The notes beneath the pieces were generated by a model. It was not told where the DNA came from. It did no database searches and saw nothing but the letters and a program-made list of their open reading frames with translations. The position numbers and the translations under genes were made by a program. From positions 69,245,067-69,309,066 of the forward strand of contig CM072515.1 in the NCBI GenBank assembly GCA_036898135.1: a stretch of DNA of 64,000 nt, given 5' to 3'. The DNA is from Oncomelania hupensis (lineage: Eukaryota; Mollusca; Gastropoda; Littorinimorpha; Pomatiopsidae). How positions within the stretch are numbered: the first letter of the stretch is position 1; every line of letters begins with the position of its first letter. Shown here one piece after another: positions 41,323-54,214 of this stretch.

Positions 41323-44300
41323 GTGGAAATTTCAAATGGGATGGTTTCGTTATGGTCAACACCGGTTTGTTTGCCCCGTGAAACTTTGCCTTGTTCAGGT
41401 AATTTTGAATGTTTTGATACGTTGAGTACACAGCATGCTGATTTTTGTAGTGATTGCTCTGGCTGTGTATATATTCATGCGAATGTCGTGCATTGTGAAG
41501 TGTGTAAAAAGTGCAGCTCACAAGACGTGTCTGTCAGCTTCATGAATGAAGTGTCACGTGACTCTTTGTTTACTACTAGTTGTAGGAAGCAGTCCAAGCT
41601 TAGTTCACAGATCAGAGACAACGTGTCACATGATGTAAACAATGAATCATTGTTTGGCGCAGGAAGTGGCATTGATGATAGTGATGAATCGGATAGCTTG
41701 CATTTACCTCCTCTTGTAAATAACGTTTTGTCATTTTCTTTTCTGCAATGGAACATTAACGGTTTGCTTTCTGAATTGTTTGATCACGATTTTGTCACAT
41801 TTATTTCTTCTTTTGGATTTGTATGTCTTGTTGAGACGTTTGTTGAAACCTTTAATGGTGATATTTTTTCTGGTCATAAGGCTTTCTGTAAACCGTCTGT
41901 CAAATTGTCAAATGTGGGTAGACCGTCGGGTGGTGTGGTGTGTTTGATTAAAAATGAGTTTGTACCTTTTGTTAAAGAGATTAAAGTTGACTGTGGATTC
42001 TTTTTGCTATTTGTTATTGATAAGAGCTTGTTTGGATTGCTTAAAGGTGTTATGTATGTGTGTGCTTATGCACCACCCGAGGGCTAGCTCCAGATACTAT
42101 ACCACTGTGGATGGGGAAGGTGACGGTGTTTCTATGTTAGAGAACTGTTTGGTTGATAACGCCTTATTAGACAATGACTATTATCTTATTATTTCTGGAG
42201 ATTTAAATGCTCGTACTTCTAATGTCTCACAAGATGTTTCTTTGTCAGATGACTGTTTTGATTGTATACATAGAAGTGGCGATGTGACAAATAGACAATC
42301 TCAAGACAAAGTTATAAATGGTTTTGGCAAGTAAATTTGTGTATTCTTAATGGAATGTGTCAGGGCGACCTTCAAGGACGCTACACATTTATATGTGACT
42401 TAGGATGCAGTGTCATTGACTTATTTTTGATGTCGTGTGATCTGTTTGCCACTGTATGGGATTGTTGTCATTTAAATGTTTGTAATCGAACCGAAAGTAG
42501 TCATATGCCTGTTGTGCTGTCTGTTGCTTTTCCTACAAACCATGCTTTGAATGATAATCAAGATAAAAATATATATGTTGACAGATTTGCTTGGAACGAT
42601 GATAAAATTGCAACTTTTAAAACTGCATTGAATTCAGACTACTTGCGCCGGAAACTTGCTGATGCTATTTCTATGATTGACAATGATGTTGATGAAGCTT
42701 TGCGATTGTTTAATGAAAATTTGAAAGTGGCTGCAGATTGCATGAAGAAGCGAGCGTGTGTGAATGGCAGAAGGAAGGAGCATGAATGGTTTGACTTGGA
42801 ATGTAAGAACAATAGAAAATGTATGCGTAGACTGTTAAGGATTTTTCGACGCACATTAAATGATAACGATAGACTGAATTACTGTAAAGCTAGAAAAGAA
42901 TACAAGTATATGATTTTGCTTAAGAAGAAACAGTATAATGAGACGATGATAGAGAAATTGATAGCATCTGTTAATCAACAAAATGAATTTTGGGAGTATG
43001 TGCATAGGATGATCCCTAAAAGAAAGTATGTTAAAAATCAAATAACTGTAGACCAGTGGTTTGAACATTTTAAGGTACTTCTTGAGAATGGTAAAAATGT
43101 GGATGCTGATGATGAACCTGAAGAAGAGAATAGTGATAATGACGACGATGATGGTTTAGCCTTTAATCGTCCGATTACTGAGGAAGAAGTGCTACTTGCA
43201 TTGCGTAACTTGAAATCAAAGAAAGCTAGTGGTTGCGATAATATAATTGGAGAGCTTTTAAAAAATTCATCTGAAATAATTTTGCCTTTCCTTGTTAATT
43301 TACTTAATAAACTGTTTGATAAGGGAATCTATCCAGACAGTTGGAATGAATCGATTATTTTGCCACTGCATAAAAAAGGAGATGTGAATGATCCTGAAAA
43401 TTATAGAGGTATTAGCTTGTGTAATGTTAGTAGTAAGGTGTATGGGACTATTATAAACAAACGACTACAGGCATGGGTTGAAGAGAATAACATAACGCGG
43501 GAGTGTCAAGCGGGGTTTAAAAAAGGCTATTCTACCATTGACCACATCTTCACTCTTCTTGCTTGTGTACAGAAACAGTTTAATAGAACTACAAATCGCA
43601 AATTGTATGTTGCTTTCATAGATTTTCAGAAATGTTTTGACACTATAAATAGAAATTTGCTTTGGCCTGTGTTACTAAAGAACGGCATAAAGGGAAAGCT
43701 ATTTCGCTGTGTAAAAAGCATGTATCTTAATGTTAAAGTTCGTGTCAGGTGTGGCGCATCACTTACTGATCCTATTGTTTGTTCTTTAGGAGTAAAACAA
43801 GGAGATATATGCAGCCCGATTTTGTTCTGTTTGTTTGTTAATGAATTAGCGCTTAATGTGATCCGCAGAGGAAGGCATGGAGTAACATTTTTATTAGATG
43901 CCTTCGAGTTATTTCTGCTTCTGTTAGCTGATGATATTGTTTTAGTATCAGAGACTGTCATAGGTTTACAAACGCAGCTGAATAGTTTGCAAAGATCCGC
44001 AGCACAGTTATCCTTAACAGTTAATTTAAACAAGAGCAATATTGTAGTATTTAGAATGGGTGGGTACTTGGGAGCGAGAGAAAGATGGATGTTTGATGGA
44101 AATGTAATGCCTGTTGTCAATGCGTATAAGTATTTAGGTATTTATTTCACAACTAAATTGAGTTTTGTAACAGCCTGTAGAGAATTGTCTAGCAAAGCAA
44201 AAAAGGCCCTATTGTGTATTATGCAAGGTCTGCGTGCCTTTAACAAAACTCTTTGGATGTTTTCTTAAAGTTATTTGATTCGAAAGTTCAGTCAATATTG

Positions 44301-45123
44301 CAGTATGGTTCAGAGATATGGGGATTAGATAATGCTGCAAAACATTGTGAGAAGATGCATTTATATGCTCTAAAAAAGTTTTTGGGTGTGAGTCTGCGTA
44401 CTCCAAATGATTTTGTTTATAATGAATTAAGTCGATACCCTATTACTATAAACTTTGCTGTCCGTTGTATTCGTTATTGGCTTAAAATAAGTCATATGAC
44501 TGATGATAGACTGCCCAAAAAAGCTTATCTGATGCTGTATGACCTTGATGCTCGAGGAAAAACTACATGGGCTACGAATGTAAAGCTGGGTTTATTTAGA
44601 CACGGTTTTGGTTACGCGTGGGTGGAGCAAGATGTGGGCAATGAGAATGAATTTTTGCGAATGTTTGAGCAAAGAATGATTGACTGTAGTTGGCAAAATT
44701 GGAGCGAGCATGTGAACGGCAGTGAACGATTTGACATGCATGTATAGAACGTTTTGTAATAAACTAAATTGTCTTCCTAAATATTTGTATATCAATGTTG
44801 ACAGGCACTTGAAATATGTAGTAACTAAATTTCGTTTTGGTGTATCAGATTTAGCCACTCATCATTACAGATACAGATATCACGAAGATAACGATTTAGT
44901 GTGCCGGTTATGTAATTCTGCAGTTGAAAATGAAATACGCGTTTTACTATGCTGTCCATTTTATGATAATTTACGGAAGAAGTTCATTGCACAGAAATAT
45001 TGTAGAAACCCAAATGCATTCACCTTCTCTGTGTTGATGTCATCCACGAATTCAGAAATTGTAAAAAATTTTTGCGTTTTTCTCTACCAAGCATTTAAAG
45101 CTAGGGAGATTGCTCTGTCTTGA
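41323..45123 (+). pseudogene. LINE ORF2: APE endonuclease, RT, C-terminal knuckle (frameshifted)
   Basis: Segment 1 (to TAG at 42085): a Cys-rich stretch then SFLQWNINGL, LVETF and GRPSGGVVCL. Segment 2 (frame change, to 42334): ISGDLNARTS, the endonuclease core. Segment 3 (42337-44268, back in the first frame): FICDLGCSVIDLFLMS, YRGISLCNV, ECQAGFKKGYSTIDH, FIDFQKCFDTINRNL, GVKQGDICSPILF, LLADDIVLVS and AYKYLGIYF. After another shift (44253-44747) comes LFDSKVQSILQYGSEIWG. The last frame (44722-45123) has CRLCNSAVENE...CC, a degenerate CCHC knuckle. Three or four breaks make it inactive unless they are assembly errors. Confidence 0.9.
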
Positions 45124-45273
45124 GCACTAGTATATTGTTATTTTGTATTACGCATACACTATTTTTTTTTTATATTTTGTTGGACCGAAAATTATATTCT
45201 GTAATTAATTTTGATCTCTCCCCTCTTCGTGAAGGGGCAATGGCCTTAACCGAATAAAACAATTTCAATTTCA

Positions 45274-45278
<5 letters not shown>
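45124..45278 (+). other. 3' UTR of the LINE with hairpin
   Basis: CTCCCCTCTTCGTGAAGGGGC can fold as a hairpin, followed by AATAAAACAATTTCAATTTCAATTTC as the tail. A 3' stem-loop is a usual recognition site for LINE reverse transcriptases. Confidence 0.6.

Positions 45279-45351
<73 letters not shown>
45279..45351. repeat. (CT)n microsatellite
   Basis: About 36 perfect CT units directly after the TTTCAATTTC tail of the LINE. Confidence 0.95.
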
Positions 45352-45352
<1 letters not shown>

Positions 45353-47260
45353 CAGCTGACTGGGTGAAAGCTATTATAGTACCAATTTTTAAGAAGGGAG
45401 ATTTCTGTGTTACTGATAATTACAGAGGGATATCTTTATTAAGTTCAGTCAGTACAGTAAATGTTACACGTCTGTGCTGAATAAAAGACTAGTGGAATAG
45501 GTGGAGGAACATAATAAAATTACAGTATTTTAGGAAAGGTTATTCAACTACCGATCACATTTTCACCTTAAATGCTATTGTCGAGCGATGTTTAAGTAAA
45601 AAGGAGGAAAATTGTATGCCTGTTTCGTGGACCTGAAGAAGGCTTTCGATTCTGTGCAACACCAGCCCTTGTTTAAAATTCTTTTGCGTAAAAATAATAT
45701 TGATGGAAAATTTATGAAAGCTGTTGTTTTTATGTATAATACAGTGTTATCTTGTGTACGTACTGGAGACAAGCTCACAGATTTTTTTGATTGCCCAGTG
45801 GACCTGAGACAAGGTTGTATTTTGAGCCCATAAATTGTTTCCTTGTTTATCAATGAAGTAGCAACAGCTGTGAGCAGTGACAGTATGCATGGCATTCAGT
45901 TATTACCTAAATTGATAGATCTCTTCTTGTTATTATTTGCTGATGATATTGTGCTGATGTCCATCACTCCAAGAGGGTTACAGAACCAGATTAATATTCT
46001 AAATGATGCATGCAAAAGATTGTACCTAAACATTAATATAGACAAGACTAAAGTAATAGTTTTTCGAAAAGGAGGATTTTTAAGGAAATCTGAAAAATGG
46101 CATCTCGATGGAAATTATTTAGAGGTAGTCAAGGAATATAACTATCTTGGTTTTGTCTTTACCACAAAGATGATTATTAACAAAGGTGTGAATGCACTAG
46201 CAGTGAAGGGCAGGCAGGCTTGTTTTGAATGCGTAAGGAACATTTCAAAGCTAAAAGAAATATCCAGAACATGCTATTTTAAAATATTTGACGCACAGGT
46301 ACAACCAATGTTGCTCTATGCGTCAGAGTTGTGGGGTTTAAACAGGCTAGAAAATATAGAGAGGGTGCATATCTTGGCTTGCAAAAGATTTCTCAACGTA
46401 CCCATAGGAATACCCAATGGAGAGACCGGACGCTTCCCACTGTATGTTAACAGTGGTGTAAGGTGCATAAAATATTGGCTAAAGCTTCTAAAATTAAATT
46501 CAGAGAGGCTACCCAAGTAGGCATACCAGATGCTAATTAATTTAGATGATAGGGGGAAATTATGCTGGGTAACTAAAGTTAAAAACACCTTATTTTCTCT
46601 TGGTTTTGCTTATGATTGGGCACAACAGAGCGTTGGGTGCGAAAATACTTTTGTTAGCCTAGTGAAACAGAATGAAAGATACCTTTATACAAGAATGGGA
46701 TAGCTCTGTTTTGACAAAAGGAACTTATAAGAATTATAGAATGTTTAAAGAAGTTTATCAGACTGAAGATTATCTTGATTTTATGCATATAAAATGTTTT
46801 AGAGATTGTTTAATTAATCTCCGGCTTGGTGTTCTACCTTTGAAGACTTCATTCTTTAGAGTAATGTTTAACGAAACAGAAGCAAATGCATTGTGTACAT
46901 ACTGCAATGTTGTGGAAAGCGAAGATCATTTTATTTCTGATTGTTCTCTGTATGATGACTTAAGAGCAAAGTGTCTGACTTTTTCTGTCCAGTCTTATCA
47001 ACATGTTTTGCAGACAGGATCAAATTTTTTTATGTGGCGATTAAGCCTTTTCGTTTTTTATGCACTAAAGTTACAAACCGAATTTTACGAGAAGATGACA
47101 TAATAGGATACACCATTATAATGATGACAGAATTATATGTCCATTGAACCTTTACCTACCACATGACCAACAATTTCTTCTATGGGCTGGTGGCCCGAAG
47201 AAGTTTGTGTTTGTTTGTAATGTGTAACTATGCCTTTTGGAAAAGTAAACGGACGATGTC
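45352..47260 (+). pseudogene. Second LINE of the same group, truncated and decayed
   Basis: Begins in the reverse transcriptase fingers (WVKAIIVPIFKKGD, NYRGISLLSS), then FVDLKKAFDSVQHQPL, DLRQGCILSP, LFADDIVLMS, YNYLGFVFTTK, SELWGLNRLENIERVH and IKYWLKL, ending with CTYCNVVESEDHFISDC, a readable CCHC knuckle. Stops and shifts occur at several places (about 45500, 45832, 46519). The 3' end has a strong hairpin, CTTCTATGGGC with GGCCCGAAGAAG. Its sequence differs clearly from the LINE at 40.4 kb, so they are separate insertions, not a recent tandem duplication. Confidence 0.88.
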
Positions 47261-47297
47261 CAAACGTCAAACGTCTCTCTCTCTCTGTCTCTGTCTC

Positions 47298-47390
47298 TTA
47301 AGTATTCTTATATAGCGCTTTTCCAGCTCAAAAGCTGCTCAAGATGCTGGCTGATACGGGGTCTAATTCAAGCTGTCCGAGGCTGTTCTG
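47298..47390 (-). mobile_element. SINE-B fragment
   Basis: TTATATAGCGCTTTTCCAGC, AAAGCTGCTCAAGATGCTGG and CTGATACGGGGTC: diverged tail-side SINE-B piece. Confidence 0.75.
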
Positions 47391-48896
47391 TTGTGTTCTG
47401 TTCATTTCTTATTGTGCTTTATATAAACAGAAATAAGGGCATTTCTTGTTCATCATGTCGAATTCTTGACGTCATTCAGAAACGTTTTTAGAATGACGCA
47501 CAAGCTTTGTGTCTAAAAAATGGCGACAAAGCAAATGAGAAGTCAACTTACTCTAAGAGGCAGGGTGGAGAACTGTCAGCGAATCCGCGGATTTCCGCGG
47601 AAGGCATTTGCATTTCCGAGAAAAAAATATTGAGTTCCGAGTGTGAGAAGTTGAGTGGCTACCCTTTACTGGGCATAGCGGCCAAAAGCGGCCGAAGGTC
47701 TAAACAGGCAAAACGTCCCAAAGCGTCCGTATCAACCATGTGGTTATATTCTCGCGTTGTTTGAAAGATTGCGAGACTTCCGGCAATTGACTTCCGGTTT
47801 AATCTCTTTGTGAAAACATTCGACTGCATTTCCACAAGTTTTCTCTGTAATGCGTTAGTTTTTCCGAATTTTATTTTAAAAAATGTATTGTGTGTGTCTA
47901 AAATGGATGGTTTGGATTCTTCGACTGATGAAGGGGAGTTTACAGACTTCCATTTATCAGACATTAAAGTGAGAGAAATAGACTTGGAGTCGGAGGAAGA
48001 GATCGGTACTGACATTAGACAATTAGTGTCAGTAGTGTGCATGCATACGATCTTTCAGACTGGCATGAAAGTGAAGAAGAAGAGGGGGATTGTTTGGACT
48101 TTTTAAAACTTTTTTTGTATACACATGGAGTAATAAAAAACAAGACATGACAAGTGAGGTATAAAAAGGTAGATAATCAAAAGAGAATTTATTTCTGTTC
48201 ATTTTGCATTTTATTTCATTTAAATCTATAGTCACTAATACCTAAGATGTGGTGTTTCTACTAACGTACCCCTAAATATCTATAAAATTATAAAAATTCT
48301 TGCCTGTTTACAGCTAAAAAAATAGACAAACGTGTGCTCAGTAAAATTTGAAATGTGGAGTTTGTGTGTAACAGTGGTGGACCTCAAACTTTGTTAGGCC
48401 TACAAATCAAGATTCTTAACTTTTTTGAAAGACATGTGCATAAAACATTCTTTGTTGTTGTTGTTGTTTCTATTCATGTTTACTTTGTGCTTTTTGCTTT
48501 CAGGAGAAGCCCTAAATTACTTTCAAAATTGCATAAATTCATGAATTTTCTTCCAGGGGGCGAATACCGGGGCTTGGCCCCTGGGCCCCGGCCGGATTTC
48601 AGAGATTTCTTGATTCAGTTGTTCTCCACCCTGAAGAGGGTGAGAATCCCAAAATTCTGCTGGTGACAATAAGTCTAGCCTAGGCCTAGGGTTACAGTTA
48701 ACCCTTACACTAGCCCTAACCCTAATCCAAGTTTTAACTAACAGTAATCCTAACGTTAATTATGAACATTTACCGTAAAAATTATATTCCGTAACTTTGC
48801 GTAATAATACAGTTCTCCTCGTTCTGTTTTCTTTTCTTCCTTTCTTGATATTACAATTCTTATAATTTCTTATTATTTCTTTCTTTCTTTCAATAT
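47391..48896 (+). other. Unassigned, one acidic short frame
   Basis: From ATG 47903 a frame of 67 codons reads MDGLDSSTDEGEFTDFHLSD, then IDLESEEEIGTDI and a basic end, with AATAAA at about 48131. The acidic start resembles N-termini of several transposase types, for example piggyBac-like, but nothing decisive follows. CCGCGGATTTCCGCGG at 47585-47600 is palindromic. CCCTAA-like repeats occur at 48705-48755. Confidence 0.3.
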
Positions 48897-49262
48897 TAAT
48901 ATGATCAGCTTGGAATATTGGACGCTTTCCGCCAAATGGCCACTAGGGCTTTCTATGGTATTATTATTTAGCAATATGAGCATTTTATATCTATGTGTTT
49001 TGTTGATATTTTATAATGATTTTTATATTCTATTTTGTTTTTGTAAACGGGAGTTCGATAAATTAGAGTACAGCCTCAGCGTCCCCTGCATGGGATGCCT
49101 TTATTGTAATGTGACCGGCTGGTGGAGTGCCTTCAGTGTTACAATTAGGATTGTTTCAGCAGATCTTTTAGTTAGTCCTCTTTCAACCAAGTTGTGGTTT
49201 TAATTCGGCTCTTTGCAGTCCGCTGAACCCTATTAAACAATAACTAGCTAACTAACTAAATG
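48897..49262 (+). mobile_element. R700, diverged, 5'-truncated
   Basis: Starts at the GATCAGCTTGGAATATTGG part of the body and ends with AGTCCGCTGAACCC and a (CTAA)n-like tail. It is more diverged than the other copies and shares the CTAA tail type with 59040-59651. Confidence 0.85.
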
Positions 49263-49264
49263 AT

Positions 49265-49488
49265 TTCTTCTTCTTCTTCTTCTTCTTCTTCTTCTTCTTC
49301 TTCTTCTTCTTCTTCTTCTTCTTCTTCTTCTCCTTCTCCTCCTCCTCTTCTTCTTCTTCTTCTCCTCCTCCTCCTTCTCCTTCTTCTCCTCCTCCTTCTT
49401 CTTCTTCTCCTCCTCCTCCTTCTTCTTCTCCTCCTCTTCATCCTCCCCTCATCTTCCACTTTCTTCTTTTTCTTCTTCTTCCTGTAAC
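49265..49488. repeat. TTC/CTC polypyrimidine tract
   Basis: TTC units with CTC blocks over about 220 bases. Adjoins the tail of the R700 copy. Confidence 0.95.
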
Positions 49489-49583
49489 GTGCAAACATAT
49501 TAACATTCAGGTCAATCGACGCGCATTGTATTAAAACTAATGATCATTGTTTGGCCGCGTGACGTTTGGGAAAGCTCCTGTGT

Positions 49584-50290
49584 ACCCCTTGGGGTCATGA
49601 GCAATCTTGCCACTGTAGATTGTTCTAACCTATAAAGGGTACAGTGAAAGCCCCAGTTGAAAACCTGTCTTGCCTTTGTAGGCATGACAAATTAACTGCG
49701 GCAACAGTTCCCCCCGTTGGAGTGCCGGGGGTTTCAGTATAAATAGTATCCCCACTTTCTGGAAATTTAGTGCTTTAAATTCCCACTGTCGCTGTCTTCC
49801 TCATTTGCTCTTTCCCATTCCCGATCTGTCCTACCACTCTGCTATACTATCTTCTTCTTCGCTAGATCAATGACCTACCTTTTTTCTTGAAAACTCTTCC
49901 TGGACAAGACTCCTTGTTTGTGTATGAGGTCTGTTGGATCAGCTTGGGAATGTTGGACGCTTTCTGCCGGGTGGTCACTAGGGCTTCCTATGAATGTACT
50001 ATTTAGCACTATAGGCATTTTATATGTATGTTTTTTGTTGATGATTTATAATGATGTTTGTATTCTATTTTGTTTTTGTAATCGGGGAGTTCGCGTAGTT
50101 GAGGTCAACCCTCAGCCGTCCCTCGCGTGGGATGTCTTTATTGTAAAGTGACTGGCCGGTGGAGGGCATTCAATTTTCCCACTGGGGTTGTTTCAACAGA
50201 TCTTTTATGCGGATCGGGGGTTGTCCGGTCCTGATTTGGCTCGGAAGAGTCCGCTGGACCTAAAGCAATAATAAATCAATCAATCAATCA
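49584..50290 (+). mobile_element. R700, full length, 10-bp TSD
   Basis: GCTCCTGTGT at 49574-49583 and 50291-50300. Same start (ACCCCTTGGGG) and same 3' stem-loop as at 21580 and 39051, with an (AATC)n tail. Confidence 0.93.
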
Positions 50291-50339
50291 GCTCCTGTGT
50301 TATAGAAAGGGATGTATGGATGGAGAACGAAGGGTGGGA

Positions 50340-50340
<1 letters not shown>

Positions 50341-50415
<75 letters not shown>

Positions 50416-50617
50416 TAAGATAAGATAACAATTTTATTTTGCAAGGGTAAAAGAATAAGCGCTGGATGCGCTTTTTTACATCTTACCCTTGGGGCTTTAA
50501 CAATAACTATTAAATACAACTCAAGGTTATAACATTCACATCATGGAACAATAACAAATGAACAAAGTCATCATTGGATAAAATCCTTTTCAAACAATTG
50601 AAATCAAATTAATGTTG

Positions 50618-50695
<78 letters not shown>
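50341..50695. repeat. Two long (GA)n tracts
   Basis: About 37 GA units at 50341-50414 and about 37 at 50622-50695, with a spacer containing AAGCGCTGGATGCGCTTTTT, a hairpin. Confidence 0.95.
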
Positions 50696-50696
<1 letters not shown>

Positions 50697-51255
50697 GCTG
50701 GAAGTATTAAGAGATTTACATGAATCTATGTTATAGGAAAGGTTTATGTTGCCAATCCCCGGAGGATCGTGTAGAAAAGAAAATAACACTCGTATGTGCC
50801 CACGAACCTTGATGTAAAATCTTATATGGGAGTTCTATTTTGTGGCAAGAGAGCGACTATGATACATTTTCAAACGTATCGAATATTTAATGTATACGCT
50901 TACTTTTTATATTACATTTCTTTATTTCTGTTTTATAGAACATGTTTATAATTAGTACTACTTGTTCTCTATTATTATATTAGTGATTAGTTTTCATTAT
51001 CAAATACGGAAAATGTGTGATTTAAAATACTATTGTTATTTCTAATTGGCTGAACTATGTAGAATATTGAAAATACTATTGACTGACTTTGAGTTATAAT
51101 AATATAATACGTTTTTGTCTTGTTGGATACTTGTGCAGTATAAAGATTATTTGTATGAATATAATTTTGATTTATGATTTTGGAAATATTTTCGGAGAGG
51201 AAGCGGCCATTTTCTCCTTAGCCATTGTTGAAGTAACATCTAGCAGTAGAGGTAC
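50696..51255. other. Unassigned AT-rich stretch
   Basis: No gene or family is recognised. Confidence 0.5.
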
Positions 51256-51332
51256 CTATCACCGTAACTCAAGTGGTAGAACGTTCGCCTGGTACATCGA
51301 GGACCCAGGTTCGAATCCCGTTATGGGCAATA
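51256..51332 (+). ncRNA. tRNA-like sequence (SINE head or tRNA pseudogene)
   Basis: GTAACTCAAGTGGTAGAACG fits an A-box, and CCAGGTTCGAATCCCG is a perfect B-box. The acceptor ends do not pair well and the anticodon stem is irregular, so a functional tRNA is unlikely. No known SINE body follows. Confidence 0.5.
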
Positions 51333-51477
51333 TAAAAGTGGCCATTTTTCACTGTCCATTTTAGCAGTATGATTGCTCTGGTGGTTCAGTGTTGATTTAT
51401 GTTCCTACCCCTTGCTCCTTGGGATCATTATCCCCGTCTGCTAATCTTCAATTTTCATTCAATAGATGTAAAAGGTT

Positions 51478-51479
<2 letters not shown>

Positions 51480-51530
<51 letters not shown>
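51480..51530. repeat. (CA)n microsatellite
   Basis: About 24 perfect CA units. Confidence 0.97.
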
Positions 51531-51532
<2 letters not shown>

Positions 51533-51755
51533 GGTTGGTTCTTTCCAGGAAGACTAGGTGTGTATTGTCAAGTTGAATGATTGCTTCTAAAGCGAGTGGA
51601 TAAAGAGACGACGCGGTTGAGCGTGAAACAGGTCCAAGAATATAACACACTTCCAAACAAGAAAAGTTCAATTACTAGACATAAATTCAGCACTGTCTAT
51701 CACAGCCTATAATACACACTGACTTATTATACCAACCACTACATCTATTGATGTC

Positions 51756-51760
<5 letters not shown>

Positions 51761-51820
<60 letters not shown>

Positions 51821-52062
51821 TTTGAAACTTTTTTTATTAGGGATAAAGATTTTAGACTAATTAATAAGTCTAATCTTCCAATCTGTCCCTTAACAAATTA
51901 ATACAGTAAATAACTTTAACATTAACTTGGAAATCATAGAAATCACACACACACACATGCACACACAATCACACCATCTTCATCATTATCTTTAAATAAT
52001 TGTAGGCAACCACCCCTCACTATCCCCTACCCTTAGAATAATAATTTTTAAAAGAAATCAAG

Positions 52063-52129
<67 letters not shown>

Positions 52130-52163
52130 TTGCAATTATATGAATAATAACAATTACAATATT

Positions 52164-52234
<71 letters not shown>
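51761..52234. repeat. GA, ATA and GA tracts
   Basis: GA at 51761-51820, ATA/AAT at about 52068-52126 and GA at 52165-52234, separated by AT-rich unassigned sequence. Confidence 0.95.
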
Positions 52235-52238
<4 letters not shown>

Positions 52239-52592
52239 ACATACACATTTAAAGTGTATTCGGGAACTTGGCCTATTGGGACATATTCACAAAAAGAATA
52301 TATTGATGTGGAATGAAGGAGGAGAAACAATACATAAGTAGTGACAGAGATTTTTTTTTAAAGAAGAAGAAGAAGAAGAAGAATAGCGTGTACATCGAAA
52401 ATAAATTGAAAACAGATGGGTTCCAATATCGATGAAACAAGCCCCTTTAAATTATTTACATTTCCATCAACTTATCTCTTCATTTAGGGGTAGAAAGAGA
52501 GAGGGAGAAACAAAGAGATGGCGAGCCAAATTTAATAATTGGCAGTTTTTCCCTTGAACTTGACCATTGGCACTAATACACACCCGAGGGGA

Positions 52593-52595
<3 letters not shown>

Positions 52596-52644
<49 letters not shown>

Positions 52645-53080
52645 GACAGACAGACAGACAGACAGAGAGAAAGACAGACAGAGAGAGAATTGGGGGTGAA
52701 CACAAGGATCTTGCGGACTGACCTTCTTTCTGCAGAACTCATCTTCTTCCCTGTAAGTTGTAATACCCCCTACAGCAGGAAGAGTATTTGCAGTTAATCC
52801 TACAGCCTCCGCCCTTAATACAATATTTACCCTCAGGAAATCTACGTAACGACATGGGGAACATCTGCCTAAATCATACAGGGGATTCACTGTCCGTCGC
52901 TAGTTGCAGTTTTAGGGGCAAAGAGTTCACAAAAGTTTATCAGATTAAGGGGAGGGGGTAGGGACAATAGGGTGGGGGAGTGTGTGTGTTTGTGTGTGTG
53001 GGTGTGTGTGTGTGCGCGCGCGTGTCCATGTGTGTGTAGACTGCGTGTGTATATGTGAGTGTGTGACACAGAATGTGTAC
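52596..53080. repeat. GA/GACA and TG tracts
   Basis: GA then CAGA units at 52596-52688 and a TG-rich tract at about 52979-53075. Serine- and arginine-rich frames here are artefacts. Confidence 0.9.
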
Positions 53081-53844
53081 TTGTGTAAGCGGACGCGCTC
53101 TCGTAATGTGCGTGTGACCACACATATTCTACGACATTGATTTGACCTTAAATGACATGTCCTAAATAAACTTGACCTTTCCTGGCCTGAATCAACCCTG
53201 TTTGACCCAACCATGACATGAACATGTAATGAGGGGAAAAAACCACCATAAGCTTCGCTTCGCTGAAAAAGAAATGATTTAGGAGCTCTTGAAAACATCT
53301 GGGAATTGTCATTCTTGTGAGACGCAGGCCCTCGATTGGAGGTATAAGGAGGGGGGCGGGAGGAGGGAGGTGTTTTAAAAAATGTGATTGAAAAGACACT
53401 GATTCCCAAATTCATGCGACAGGAGAAGAAAGGAAGAAAATAGAAAACAAACAGAAAGAGAAAGATAGGATGACCGGAGAAAAGGAAAAATGAAATAAAC
53501 GCATGATGGAAAAGGATCACCGACACGACAAATGAAAGAGAACTCATGAAGAATATCCGGGGGGATAGGAACTAGGATTAAATGGGTGATGTTGTGAATA
53601 GAACTGTTATACAAAGAAATCCAGTACGCACTCCGGAAATAACTTAATGTAGAACGAAGGAAGTGAGAAGAGAAACGCAAAAGAACAAGATAATGATACA
53701 AACAGGGCTACTACTAGATATTGGGCATTGCTTATAACCTTTGGGTAAATACTGCCGCATTTCCATGACACAAAGTGTGTTTGTGATCCTTACTGCGGAC
53801 AAAATTTAACTGCCGATCTTTGATCTCATCTCACAGTGAGGGAA
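53081..53844. other. Unassigned
   Basis: Purine-rich in part. A 200-codon minus-strand frame at 52945-53547 runs through the TG tract and pyrimidine-rich sequence and has no domain. Confidence 0.45.
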
Positions 53845-53850
53845 GTGCTA

Positions 53851-54208
53851 TCCTATCCTATCCTATCCCGTAACTCGGAGGTCGTAGGGGCACCACAGAT
53901 GATCGTTTAACCAGCGTACCCCATCTTTCACTGTCCTCAGCAACCCTGATAGTTTCGCTCAGTGTCAAACCAGTCCATTCTCGAATGCTGTCCTCCCACC
54001 AGTCGTATTCTCACCAGTTGTCCTCCCACCAGTTTCCGATGGCGCTGTTGTGGAGGACTGCACTGGCAGCCTTGTCATACAGGCTTTTGATGACTTCAAT
54101 AATTTTAGGGCTGATGCTGTACACTCTCATGGTTGTCCACAGAGCTGCATGCCAGACTCGGTCAAACGCCTTTTTGAAGTCTACGGACACATGATACAGA
54201 CGTTGTTG
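53851..54208 (-). mobile_element. RTE with internal deletion
   Basis: The (TATCC)n tail and last 130 bases or so of RTE (inverse of NIREWTGL and LVKRSSVV) are joined, near a repeated GTCCTCCCACCAG, to the part encoding the palm equivalent of 28470-28650 (inverse of KIIEVIKSLYD). About 780 bases present in the 27.5 kb copy are absent. GTGCTA flanks it (53845-53850 and 54209-54214). Confidence 0.85.
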
Positions 54209-54214
54209 GTGCTA

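Noticed and set aside
47903..48106. piggyBac-like transposase gene
   Set aside because: Only an acidic N-terminus of about 45 residues is suggestive. No DDD core or inverted ends were found nearby.
51256..51332. Functional tRNA gene
   Set aside because: B-box is good, but the acceptor stem does not pair and the anticodon arm is irregular.
52945..53547. 200-codon minus-strand ORF
   Set aside because: It runs through a TG/CA tract and pyrimidine-rich sequence and has no recognisable domain.
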